A stretch of 8,386 nt of DNA. Origin: an uncultured Gammaproteobacteria bacterium (GTDB taxonomy: Bacteria; Pseudomonadota; Gammaproteobacteria; Pseudomonadales; Azotimanducaceae). Below, in pieces: positions 1 to 5,581 of the stretch. The notes below the pieces were generated by a model that did not search any database, was not told the origin of the DNA, and saw nothing but the letters and a program-made list of their open reading frames with translations. The DNA is taken from NCBI GenBank assembly GCA_913043075.1, contig CAJWLI010000056.1:1-8386 (forward strand), written 5' to 3'. Position 1 is the stretch's first letter, and every line of letters begins with the position of its first letter. The translations under genes and the position numbers were made by a program.

Positions 1-62
1 GATTCGAACTCCCGACACCCAGGTTCGAAGCCTGGTGCTCTATCCAGCTGAGCTATGGGCGG
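1..62 (-). tRNA. tRNA-Arg, anticodon UCG, 3' end cut by the window edge
   Basis: Read on the minus strand, the 62 bases fold as a tRNA: a 7-nt 5' acceptor strand (CCGCCCA), TA at positions 8-9, a D arm with GCTC/GAGC, anticodon stem CCAGG/CCTGG with loop CTTCGAA, a five-base variable loop, T stem GGGAG and T loop TTCGAAT. The anticodon is TCG (plus-strand bases 26-28), which reads arginine CGA and possibly other CGN codons. The remaining T-stem bases, the 3' acceptor strand and the discriminator lie to the left of the window, so acceptor pairing cannot be checked. The gene is divergent from the CoA-transferase gene. An open frame starting at the ATG at base 35 is only tRNA sequence read on the wrong strand. 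Confidence 0.93.
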
Positions 63-73
63 TTAAGATAGTA

Positions 74-79
74 AGTATA
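74..79 (-). promoter_or_regulatory. Candidate -10 element of the tRNA-Arg promoter
   Basis: On the minus strand the hexamer TATACT (one mismatch to TATAAT) ends 11 bases before the tRNA 5' end, which would place the transcript start about five bases upstream of the mature tRNA. The best -35 candidate at 17-bp spacing, TGGTAC (97-102), is weak. Position supports the call; sequence alone does not prove it. Confidence 0.35.
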
Positions 80-120
80 AGAAAAACTGTGTTCTCGTAC
101 CAGACACATCCTAATTCAAC

Positions 121-124
121 GAGG
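121..124 (+). promoter_or_regulatory. Ribosome binding site deciding the CoA-transferase start
   Basis: GAGG lies six bases before the ATG at 131. It supports that start over the upstream in-frame ATG at 35, which sits inside the tRNA. Confidence 0.6.
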
Positions 125-130
125 CAAACA

Positions 131-1255
131 ATGCACTTAGAGGGAATAACGGTTCTCGCGCTTGAACAAGCGGTCGCAGCGCCTTATGCATCCGGACGAC
201 TAGCAGAAGAGGGAGCGAGGGTCATCAAAGTAGAAAGACCGGAGGGAGATTTTGCGCGTGAGTATGACAGGACAGTGAAGAATCAAAGCGCTTATTTCGT
301 TTGGCTAAACGCCGGCAAAGAGAGCGTAGCTCTGAACCTCAGAGCTGCAAATGATAAAAAGCTTTTTACAAATATGCTTAAGCATGCAGATGTTTTCATT
401 CAAAACCTTTCCCCCGGCGCAATATCAAGATTAGGAATTGAGCTATCGGAGCTTCGGAATCAAAATCCAGGACTCATCACCTGTTCAATAAACGGATATG
501 GAGAGCATGGGCCGCTCAAAGAACAAAAAGCTTATGATCTTCTGATCCAAGCCGAGAGTGGAATCTGTTCTGTAACGGGTATCGGGGACCAACTTACCAG
601 AGTAGGCGTTTCCGTTTCAGATATCTCCGCAGGGATGAATGCCTACCAAGAAATACTTTTAGCTCTTTATAAACGAGAAAAAGACCCCAAAAAAAAAGGA
701 ACGGATATCAGCGTCTCACTTTTTCACTCCTCTGCAGATTGGATGAATGTCCCTTACCTGCAATACGTTTACGGCGGAGAGTTCCCGAAAAACCCCGGGC
801 TGGAGCACCCAACAATCGCTCCTTACGGTTCCTTTACCACTCTAGAAAACGAACAAATCTTAATCAGCGTCCAAAATCAAGGAGAGTGGCAAACATTTTG
901 TGACCAGGTTTTGAAGAAGCCAAGATTAAAAGCACGCAGGATGTTTTTAAAAAATCTTGATCGAGTAAAAAATCGAGTACATTTAAACAAAATAATTGAT
1001 GGCATCTTCGCTTCTACTAGCGAAAAAGAATTAATTAAAAGATTAAATGCAGCTGGTATTGCCTTTGGAAAAATTAACGATGTCGCGGCATTGAGCAAAC
1101 ATCCCCAAGCGCGATTCCGTCGAGTACAAATACAAAAAGACCAAATATCCATGCTTGGTCGAGGAGCACAAAAGGAAATGACAAAAGAAAAAATATTACA
1201 AATTCCTGAGCTAAATGAACACGGCGAGAAATTACGGAAAGAATTTAGTAGCTAG
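131..1255 (+). CDS. CaiB/BaiF family (class III) CoA-transferase
   Basis: This 374-residue protein belongs to the class III CoA-transferases, which move CoA between an acyl-CoA donor and a carboxylic acid through an aspartyl-CoA thioester. The N-terminal Rossmann part shows GARVIKVERPEGDFAR (residues 28-43), followed by NLSPGAISRLGI (92-103). The catalytic aspartate is D136 in KAYDLLIQAESG, and a conserved VGVSVSDISAG segment lies at 158-168. The length is at the short end for the family (about 380-430). The ATG at 131 has GAGG six bases upstream and matches the family start; the ATG at 35 would begin inside the tRNA and is rejected. The substrate cannot be read from sequence: relatives act on carnitine, formate/oxalate, succinate, mesaconate and other acids. 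No pathway neighbour is present. A run of nine A occurs at 689-697 with the frame intact. Confidence 0.92.
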   Translation: MHLEGITVLALEQAVAAPYASGRLAEEGARVIKVERPEGDFAREYDRTVKNQSAYFVWLNAGKESVALNLRAANDKKLFTNMLKHADVFIQNLSPGAISRLGIELSELRNQNPGLITCSINGYGEHGPLKEQKAYDLLIQAESGICSVTGIGDQLTRVGVSVSDISAGMNAYQEILLALYKREKDPKKKGTDISVSLFHSSADWMNVPYLQYVYGGEFPKNPGLEHPTIAPYGSFTTLENEQILISVQNQGEWQTFCDQVLKKPRLKARRMFLKNLDRVKNRVHLNKIIDGIFASTSEKELIKRLNAAGIAFGKINDVAALSKHPQARFRRVQIQKDQISMLGRGAQKEMTKEKILQIPELNEHGEKLRKEFSS

Positions 1256-1265
1256 CCGCCAAATC

Positions 1266-1296
1266 AAGCTCCGCGAGCTTTAGAAAATCATTTTTT
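1266..1296 (+). terminator. Weak candidate terminator or attenuator after the CoA-transferase
   Basis: A perfect 6-bp stem (AAGCTC/GAGCTT, 1266-1271 and 1275-1280) with a CGC loop is followed by six T at 1291-1296. The T run starts ten bases after the stem instead of directly, so this is not a textbook intrinsic terminator. It lies in the 56-bp gap before the next same-strand gene. Confidence 0.3.
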
Positions 1297-1311
1297 GTTC
1301 GAGTTTTTAAT

Positions 1312-1893
1312 ATGCGAATTGGTCTTCTTTCTGACACCCATATCCCAGAGGCAATGCCTGAGCTTTGGCCACAGGTTTTCAGTGAATTAAAAGACGTTGA
1401 CGTCATCCTGCATGCGGGCGATATATATAACTATTCTTTGCTCGATCAATTGGAGAAAATCGCTCCAGTTTATGCTGCTTTGGGAAACGGGGATGAAGGA
1501 TCCGGCGGCCGAGAAGAGCAGCCTCAGGATTCTCGAGTTAAGAAAAGTTGGTTACTGAATTTCAACAACTTTAACATTGGTCTTACGCATCATATCCCCG
1601 TCCCAGAGATACCCCCTAATCTCACTGTAAAAAAATGGAAACAGAAATTATTTCCAACTGTCGATTTAGACGTGCTTATTTACGGGGACACGCATGTCGA
1701 GCAAATAGATCACATCGACAAAACTTTGTGCATAAATCCTGGCTCTCCAACTTTCCCACACAACTTGAATACACAACTTGGAACAATTGGGCTGCTTGAC
1801 CTTAATCACAGCAGACCAAAAGCCGAAATAAGACAGCTCACCGAGAGCGGATCTGTTCCATTCGACTGGGAAAGCTCAAAACGACCGTGGTAG
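1312..1893 (+). CDS. YfcE/MJ0936-type metallophosphoesterase
   Basis: This 193-residue protein is a compact calcineurin-like phosphoesterase of the YfcE/MJ0936/Vps29 type. Family members hydrolyse phosphodiesters in vitro using two metal ions; physiological substrates are mostly unknown. Visible motifs are SDTH (D8, H10), HAGD (D37), GNGD (N59), LTHH (H93/H94), GDTH (125-128) and CINPGSPTFP (140-149). The usual GHTH is GDTH here, so D126 replaces the histidine that normally binds the second metal. GAG eight bases before the ATG is a modest ribosome site. The last 18 bases overlap the 3' end of the opposite-strand phosphoesterase. The gene could be co-transcribed with the CoA-transferase 56 bp upstream, though the two share no obvious job. 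Confidence 0.85.
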   Translation: MRIGLLSDTHIPEAMPELWPQVFSELKDVDVILHAGDIYNYSLLDQLEKIAPVYAALGNGDEGSGGREEQPQDSRVKKSWLLNFNNFNIGLTHHIPVPEIPPNLTVKKWKQKLFPTVDLDVLIYGDTHVEQIDHIDKTLCINPGSPTFPHNLNTQLGTIGLLDLNHSRPKAEIRQLTESGSVPFDWESSKRPW

Positions 1894-2613
1894 CAAATTG
1901 AGTTTATTTACAAATACTCCTTTTTGAGGGTTAAGCTCCACAAGAGCTGCAGACATATCATTTTTTCCTAAACCTTTGTTCGGAGAACCGCAGTAAGCAG
2001 CCTTGGTTACCCCATGTTCCATAAACGAAAAGACATGAACGTGACCCAACGCTAAATAATCGAAGCCGCTAGCCTCAATTTCTTCTGGTCTAATTAAGGA
2101 TGAGAAACTTTGCAGATCTCTGTCAACACAATATCCATGAGTAACGCCAACATACCAACCATCTTCAGGCACAGATGGAATGTGGTCTAGAGGCTTATGT
2201 CCAGGATGGTGTTCCACGATCCCTCTACCCCAAACAGTAACCCCCAAGTCTTTAAAAACACATGTCGAGCCAGCATCGGCTCGCAAGAAAAATACGTTTT
2301 CGGATGCCTCTTCCGGATTGTATCGTTTGTATATCGAATATTCGGCTAGACAATCGTGATTACCCGCAATCATTACAAGAGGACAAAGCAATCTCTCGAA
2401 CTGGGAGTCGACGAAATTTAAGCACTCGACTTTTATCCGGTTATGGTCGAACAAATCCCCTGCCAGAAGAATGAGATCAACATTTTGCTCAATCGAAGCG
2501 TCAATCGCAGCCTCTAGACCAATCTGAGCCGAGCTCTTCTCTGCGCCCGAACCAATCTCGTTGTCTAGATGAATATCTGAGATATGTAAAATTCGAATCT
2601 GTTTTTTGGTCAT
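1876..2613 (-). CDS. SbcD/Mre11-like metallophosphoesterase
   Basis: This 245-residue calcineurin-like phosphoesterase resembles the catalytic part of SbcD/Mre11/YhaO nucleases. The metal-binding set is complete: SDIHLD (D13 acting through DIH, H15), GDLFD (D53), GNHD (N85, H86), THG (H159) and GHVH (H191, H193), followed by YCGSPNKG (207-214). SbcD is about 400 residues and has a C-terminal capping domain; this protein stops right after the phosphoesterase core, and no sbcC-like ATPase lies in the window. A DNA-processing role is therefore not established. I use the ATG at 2613; the TTG three codons upstream (2622) has no better ribosome site. The gene is divergent from cmoA and overlaps the 1312 gene tail to tail by 18 bp. 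A cyclic-nucleotide or other phosphodiesterase role is also possible. Confidence 0.85.
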   Translation of the reverse strand: MTKKQIRILHISDIHLDNEIGSGAEKSSAQIGLEAAIDASIEQNVDLILLAGDLFDHNRIKVECLNFVDSQFERLLCPLVMIAGNHDCLAEYSIYKRYNPEEASENVFFLRADAGSTCVFKDLGVTVWGRGIVEHHPGHKPLDHIPSVPEDGWYVGVTHGYCVDRDLQSFSSLIRPEEIEASGFDYLALGHVHVFSFMEHGVTKAAYCGSPNKGLGKNDMSAALVELNPQKGVFVNKLNLLPRSF

Positions 2614-2662
2614 TTCTAACAATTATTGGCTAATTTTATGGGATCTAATCTACTTTTTTTTC

Positions 2663-2669
2663 TATCATA
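2663..2669. promoter_or_regulatory. Candidate shared symmetric -10 site between divergent genes
   Basis: The sequence CTATCATAG (2662-2670) gives TATCAT on the plus strand and TATGAT on the minus strand, each one mismatch from TATAAT. Used in both directions it would start transcripts near 2675 (towards cmoA) and near 2657 (towards the phosphoesterase). No good -35 or extended -10 is visible on either side, so this is tentative. Confidence 0.3.
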
Positions 2670-2697
2670 GTGAAAGCAAATGAAAAAGATCAGAGAG

Positions 2698-3420
2698 ATG
2701 CATAAAGATAAAATCTACGCACAGCCAAAAAGCCCTATCGACGACTTTCGTTTCGACGATGACATTGCGAACGTCTTCGAAGACATGGTTCAGCGCAGCA
2801 TCCCAGGTTATAACCTCTTACTGCAAAATATAGGAGTAATTACAAAGAAATACGCGTCACCCAAAACCAACCTTTATGATCTGGGGTGCTCATTAGGCGC
2901 AGGCATTTTTCAGCTCGCAGACCATTCGCCTAAGGACTGCATTATTATTGGCATTGACAATTCAGAGGCTATGGTCAAAAAATGTCGTGCCCACTTAAAA
3001 AAGATAGAGCACAAGCAAAAGATAGATGTAAGGCTTGGAAATATTGAAAGTTCTGCCATGAAGAATTCTTCAGTAGTTTTGATGAACTGGACACTCCAGT
3101 TTGTTGAACCTAATGCAAGGGAGGGACTTATAGAAAAAATCTATCGGTCTTTAAACGAAGGCGGCGTTTTAGTCTTGTCTGAGAAAATTTCAATACATGA
3201 CCAAGAGCAAGAAACCACTTTTTTTAACCTTCATGAGAGATTCAAGCGGGAGAATGGCTACTCTTTGCTTGAAATCGATCAAAAAAGAAAAGCAATAGAA
3301 CAAGTTCTCAAAACGGAGACTGAAGAAGAACATCTTCAAAGATTAAAACGGAGAGGCTTTAAGAATATTTATAAATTTTTTCAGGATTTTAACTTCGCGA
3401 GCTTTTTAGCTATTAAATGA
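2698..3420 (+). CDS. cmoA: Carboxy-S-adenosyl-L-methionine synthase CmoA
   Basis: CmoA converts S-adenosylmethionine and prephenate into carboxy-SAM, the donor for cmo5U in tRNA; it is a cytosolic dimer. The 240-residue protein follows E. coli CmoA (247 aa) along its length from memory: RFDDDIANVFEDMVQRSIPGY near the N-terminus, the SAM-binding YDLGCSLGAG (60-69), IGIDNSEAM (84-92), NWTLQFVEP (130-138), LVLSEK (158-163), and FKRENGYSLLEIDQKR (182-197). R197 corresponds to E. coli R199, which contacts the carboxylate. The start is uncertain: an in-frame ATG at 2680 would add six residues, but the one at 2698 aligns better with the E. coli and Pseudomonas N-termini. Neither has a strong ribosome site. 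cmoB follows after 50 bp on the same strand and uses the product. Confidence 0.95.
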   Translation: MHKDKIYAQPKSPIDDFRFDDDIANVFEDMVQRSIPGYNLLLQNIGVITKKYASPKTNLYDLGCSLGAGIFQLADHSPKDCIIIGIDNSEAMVKKCRAHLKKIEHKQKIDVRLGNIESSAMKNSSVVLMNWTLQFVEPNAREGLIEKIYRSLNEGGVLVLSEKISIHDQEQETTFFNLHERFKRENGYSLLEIDQKRKAIEQVLKTETEEEHLQRLKRRGFKNIYKFFQDFNFASFLAIK

Positions 3421-3470
3421 CCACAAAACTAGACCTTATTTCACTCAACTAGAGACAAAGTGTTTTAGAG

Positions 3471-4418
3471 ATGGAAGCAGAAATTAAACGTTTTCTTGAG
3501 GAGACAGCGAAAACAAAGCTAAACAAGTATCACGATTTTTTGCTCGAAAAACTCGCAACAGAAACCAGAGAGCACGGCAAATCGGAAGAATGGGACGCTA
3601 TTCTCGACTCAATCGAGAATAGCGAGAATCCGATTAAAACAGAGGGAGACTTATTAAGCATCGGGGATGGCAAGACGGATTATTCGAACGCGTTGATCAA
3701 ACTTAAACCCTGGAGGAAAGGTCCTCTGCTTGTTGGATCAACAATTATCGAGACAGAGTGGCGAAGCGATTGGAAATGGGAGCGAATCAAACAACAAGGA
3801 ATTGATCTAAGCGAAAAATTTGTCCTCGACATTGGTGCCGGAAATGGCTACTACCTCTTCCGGATGTTAGAAGCCGGAGCTAAAGTCGCTCTTGGAATTG
3901 ACCCGACGATCCTTTTCAATTACCAGTTTGCAGCCATGCAAAAACTTTCGAGCAAAAATAACGCTTTTTTGCTTCCATTGCGGAGTGAACACCTACCTGC
4001 CTTCAAAATTTTTGACGTGGTATTTTGTCTTGGGGTTTTATATCACCGCCGCTCACCCATAGATCAATTAAAAGAGCTACTCAGCTTCCTCAAGCCGAAG
4101 GGGAAGCTAGTGCTCGAGACTCTTATCCTTCCCGAAAAAGAAAACCGGGAGATACTTCTGCCAAAAGACACATACGCAAAGATGTCTAATGTCTGGTTTA
4201 TTCCCTCAAAAAAGGTTTTGCAAATTATGTTGCAGAGATCTGGCTTCAGCCAGATCGAAGTGGTCGATGTAACCACTACCTCGACAAAAGAGCAGAGATC
4301 CACAGAATGGATGGACTTTCAGTCATTATCGGACTTTCTAGATCCCCAGGACGAAAACAAAACAGTGGAGGGATACCCAGCCCCCACCCGCGCGCTGGTG
4401 ATAGCAGAAAAACCTTAA
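3471..4418 (+). CDS. cmoB: tRNA U34 carboxymethyltransferase CmoB
   Basis: CmoB transfers the carboxymethyl group of carboxy-SAM to 5-hydroxyuridine-34, giving cmo5U in the UNN-anticodon tRNAs of four-codon boxes so they can read extra third-position bases. The 315-residue protein parallels E. coli CmoB (323 aa). Signature segments are LKPWRKGP (78-85), ETEWRSDWKWERI (94-106), the SAM-binding LDIGAGNGYY (119-128), LGIDPT (141-146), GVLYHRRSP (188-196) and FLDPQDENKTVEGYPAPTRA (289-308). K83, Y191 and R307 match E. coli K91, Y200 and R315, which bind the carboxylate of carboxy-SAM. The N-terminal 75 residues are much less conserved. A perfect 12-bp inverted repeat lies in that variable part (3596-3624). 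The gene is probably in one operon with cmoA and ends 3 bp before the convergent GFA gene. Confidence 0.96.
   Translation: MEAEIKRFLEETAKTKLNKYHDFLLEKLATETREHGKSEEWDAILDSIENSENPIKTEGDLLSIGDGKTDYSNALIKLKPWRKGPLLVGSTIIETEWRSDWKWERIKQQGIDLSEKFVLDIGAGNGYYLFRMLEAGAKVALGIDPTILFNYQFAAMQKLSSKNNAFLLPLRSEHLPAFKIFDVVFCLGVLYHRRSPIDQLKELLSFLKPKGKLVLETLILPEKENREILLPKDTYAKMSNVWFIPSKKVLQIMLQRSGFSQIEVVDVTTTSTKEQRSTEWMDFQSLSDFLDPQDENKTVEGYPAPTRALVIAEKP
3596..3624. repeat. Perfect 12-bp inverted repeat inside cmoB
   Basis: The arms CGCTATTCTCGA (3596-3607) and TCGAGAATAGCG (3613-3624) are exact reverse complements separated by CTCAA. The repeat encodes residues of the variable N-terminal part of CmoB. Such a stem would be stable in mRNA; no function is shown. 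Confidence 0.9.
4236..4255. repeat. 9-bp inverted repeat near the 3' end of cmoB
   Basis: GATCTGGCT (4236-4244) and AGCCAGATC (4247-4255) are exact reverse complements with TC between them. In RNA this would fold as an 8-bp stem with a TTCA loop. It encodes the SGFSQI stretch of CmoB. It may be chance. Confidence 0.8.
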
Positions 4419-4421
4419 GAC

Positions 4422-4832
4422 TTACGCTGAAACAGGATTGCCTGCATAAGTTTTTGTGGTTTCGTCAGCCGGAGACCACGGAGAGGCTGAGGCTGCCCAA
4501 CATGTCGCAACAGGTCTTACCCAATCAGAATAATCCATAGTACCTGCTTTCACAAAAAGAGCACCCTCGTTCTCAAGTACAAACGTAAACAATTGAGATC
4601 CACAAATTGGGCAAAAGGCTCTCTTAACATGGGACCCGTCACTCCCTAATTTTTCAAAAGTCTGGAAATTTCCCGAGATTTCGATGGCTTTCTCCGAAAC
4701 TTCTACGACAGTGGCCTTCCCTGATCCAGTGACTTTTTTACAATCTGAGCAGTGGCAGTGAAAGGCGCTACCTGACTTTGACTCATCCATTTGGTATGAC
4801 ACCTGTCCACAAAGACACGAACCTGTAATCAT
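4422..4832 (-). CDS. GFA/CENP-V family zinc-binding protein
   Basis: This 136-residue protein has the GFA fold named after the glutathione-dependent formaldehyde-activating enzyme Gfa. All seven zinc-ligand cysteines of the family are present: CLC (C6, C8), HCHCSDC (C26, C28, C31) and FCPICGS (C74, C77). The remaining C-terminal part ends with the family-typical tryptophan pattern (W113, PW at 118-119). Most GFA proteins are not true formaldehyde enzymes and their substrates are unknown, so no reaction is assigned. The ATG at 4832 is preceded by AAGGA seven bases upstream; a TTG six codons further up would overlap that site and is rejected. The gene lies 35 bp downstream of rluA on the same strand, likely in one transcript, and ends 3 bp from cmoB. 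Confidence 0.88.
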   Translation of the reverse strand: MITGSCLCGQVSYQMDESKSGSAFHCHCSDCKKVTGSGKATVVEVSEKAIEISGNFQTFEKLGSDGSHVKRAFCPICGSQLFTFVLENEGALFVKAGTMDYSDWVRPVATCWAASASPWSPADETTKTYAGNPVSA

Positions 4833-4839
4833 GAAAAGA

Positions 4840-4844
4840 TCCTT
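4840..4844 (-). promoter_or_regulatory. Ribosome binding site of the GFA gene
   Basis: AAGGA on the minus strand lies seven bases before the ATG at 4832. It fixes that start and makes the upstream TTG at 4850 unlikely. Confidence 0.65.
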
Positions 4845-4867
4845 CTTCAAAAGTAATTGTGTTGATA

Positions 4868-5539
4868 TTAGAAAGGAACCTGAGAGAAAAATTCAACTTT
4901 TTTCTTCGAGCTCGGATGTTCCAGAACTAAGCTTTTAGCATGCAAACACAGCCTCTCGCTCGCGGACAAAGCTGATGGATGGGCATACAAATCGCAGCCA
5001 AGTATCGGATGCCCTATTGCCATGAGATGAATCCGAAGCTGATGACTCCGACCCGTAATTGGTTTCAGTCTCAGACGACTGCGACCCTCTTCCGCTTTGA
5101 TCAGCTCGAAAAGGGTTAGAGACTGCTTGCCTTTCTCAAAATCAACTCGTCGCAAAGGCCGGTTGTTTGGGTCAGGCCCAATCGGAAGCTCAATCCGCCC
5201 AGAATGCTCAGAGACCCTTCCAAAAACTAGGGCTTCATAGGTCTTAGCGATCGATCGTTCCCGAAACTGCCGATTAAGCTTGGTTACCGCCGTTCTCGAA
5301 TTTGCGAAAACCATTAATCCCGAAGTATCTAGGTCCAACCTATGAACAACGGACAAATCGGGAAACTCGTAGAGCAATCTTTGAAACACGCTGTCTTTGA
5401 GAATTCGGCCCGGCACGCTCAGGAGCCCCGCCGGTTTATCAACTAGCACAATATCATCGTCCGCATAGAGTACTTTGACCTCTTCCTTACATGGAGCAGG
5501 CACGTAGTAGGTATACCCTATTCCTTTTTCTAGACTCAT
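4868..5539 (-). CDS. rluA: RluA-type pseudouridine synthase (tRNA U32 / 23S rRNA U746)
   Basis: RluA isomerises uridine to pseudouridine at position 32 of several tRNAs and at U746 of 23S rRNA. The 223-residue protein has the length of E. coli RluA (219) and its hallmarks: VDKPAGLLSVPGR (33-45), VVHRLDLDTSGLMV (64-77) with catalytic D69, RQFRERSIAKTYEALV (90-105), PNNRPLRR (124-131), LKPITGRSHQLRIHLMAIGH (158-177) and LCLHAKSL (197-204). There is no N-terminal S4 domain, unlike RluC and RluD. The motif after HRLD is LDTSG, as in RluC/RluD, instead of the MATSG of E. coli RluA, so exact targets are inferred. I chose the ATG at 5539; an ATG 13 codons upstream (5578) would leave only 3 bp to the divergent neighbour. 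Confidence 0.88.
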   Translation of the reverse strand: MSLEKGIGYTYYVPAPCKEEVKVLYADDDIVLVDKPAGLLSVPGRILKDSVFQRLLYEFPDLSVVHRLDLDTSGLMVFANSRTAVTKLNRQFRERSIAKTYEALVFGRVSEHSGRIELPIGPDPNNRPLRRVDFEKGKQSLTLFELIKAEEGRSRLRLKPITGRSHQLRIHLMAIGHPILGCDLYAHPSALSASERLCLHAKSLVLEHPSSKKKVEFFSQVPF

Positions 5540-5581
5540 TATCTTATAGTGTCCTAAAAAACGCTTAACACAGAGCATTAA

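Noticed and set aside
35..130. N-terminal extension of the CoA-transferase frame to the ATG at 35
   Set aside because: It begins inside the tRNA-Arg and adds 32 residues with no match to the family N-terminus; the ATG at 131 has a ribosome site.
1..130. tRNA as a possible integration site for a mobile element
   Set aside because: The side in view is the tRNA 5' side and carries no integrase or repeated tRNA end; the 3' side is outside the window.
328..346. 8-bp inverted repeat (AGCTCTGA/TCAGAGCT) in the CoA-transferase gene
   Set aside because: About one stem of this size is expected by chance in a window of this length; it lies inside a conserved coding stretch.
1758..1780. Direct repeat ACACAACTTG with a 13-bp period in the 1312 phosphoesterase
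   Set aside because: Only two copies, out of frame with each other, in a normal family C-terminus; likely coincidence.
3059..3072. 14-bp palindrome in cmoA, with 12-bp palindromes at 2773-2784, 2805-2816 and 374-385
   Set aside because: A few perfect palindromes of this size are expected by chance; they share no consensus and are within coding sequence.
5545..5550. TATAGT as a promoter for the 5582 hydrolase and TATAAG for rluA in the 42-bp divergent gap
   Set aside because: No acceptable -35 for the plus-strand site, and the minus-strand site would start transcription on the rluA ATG itself.
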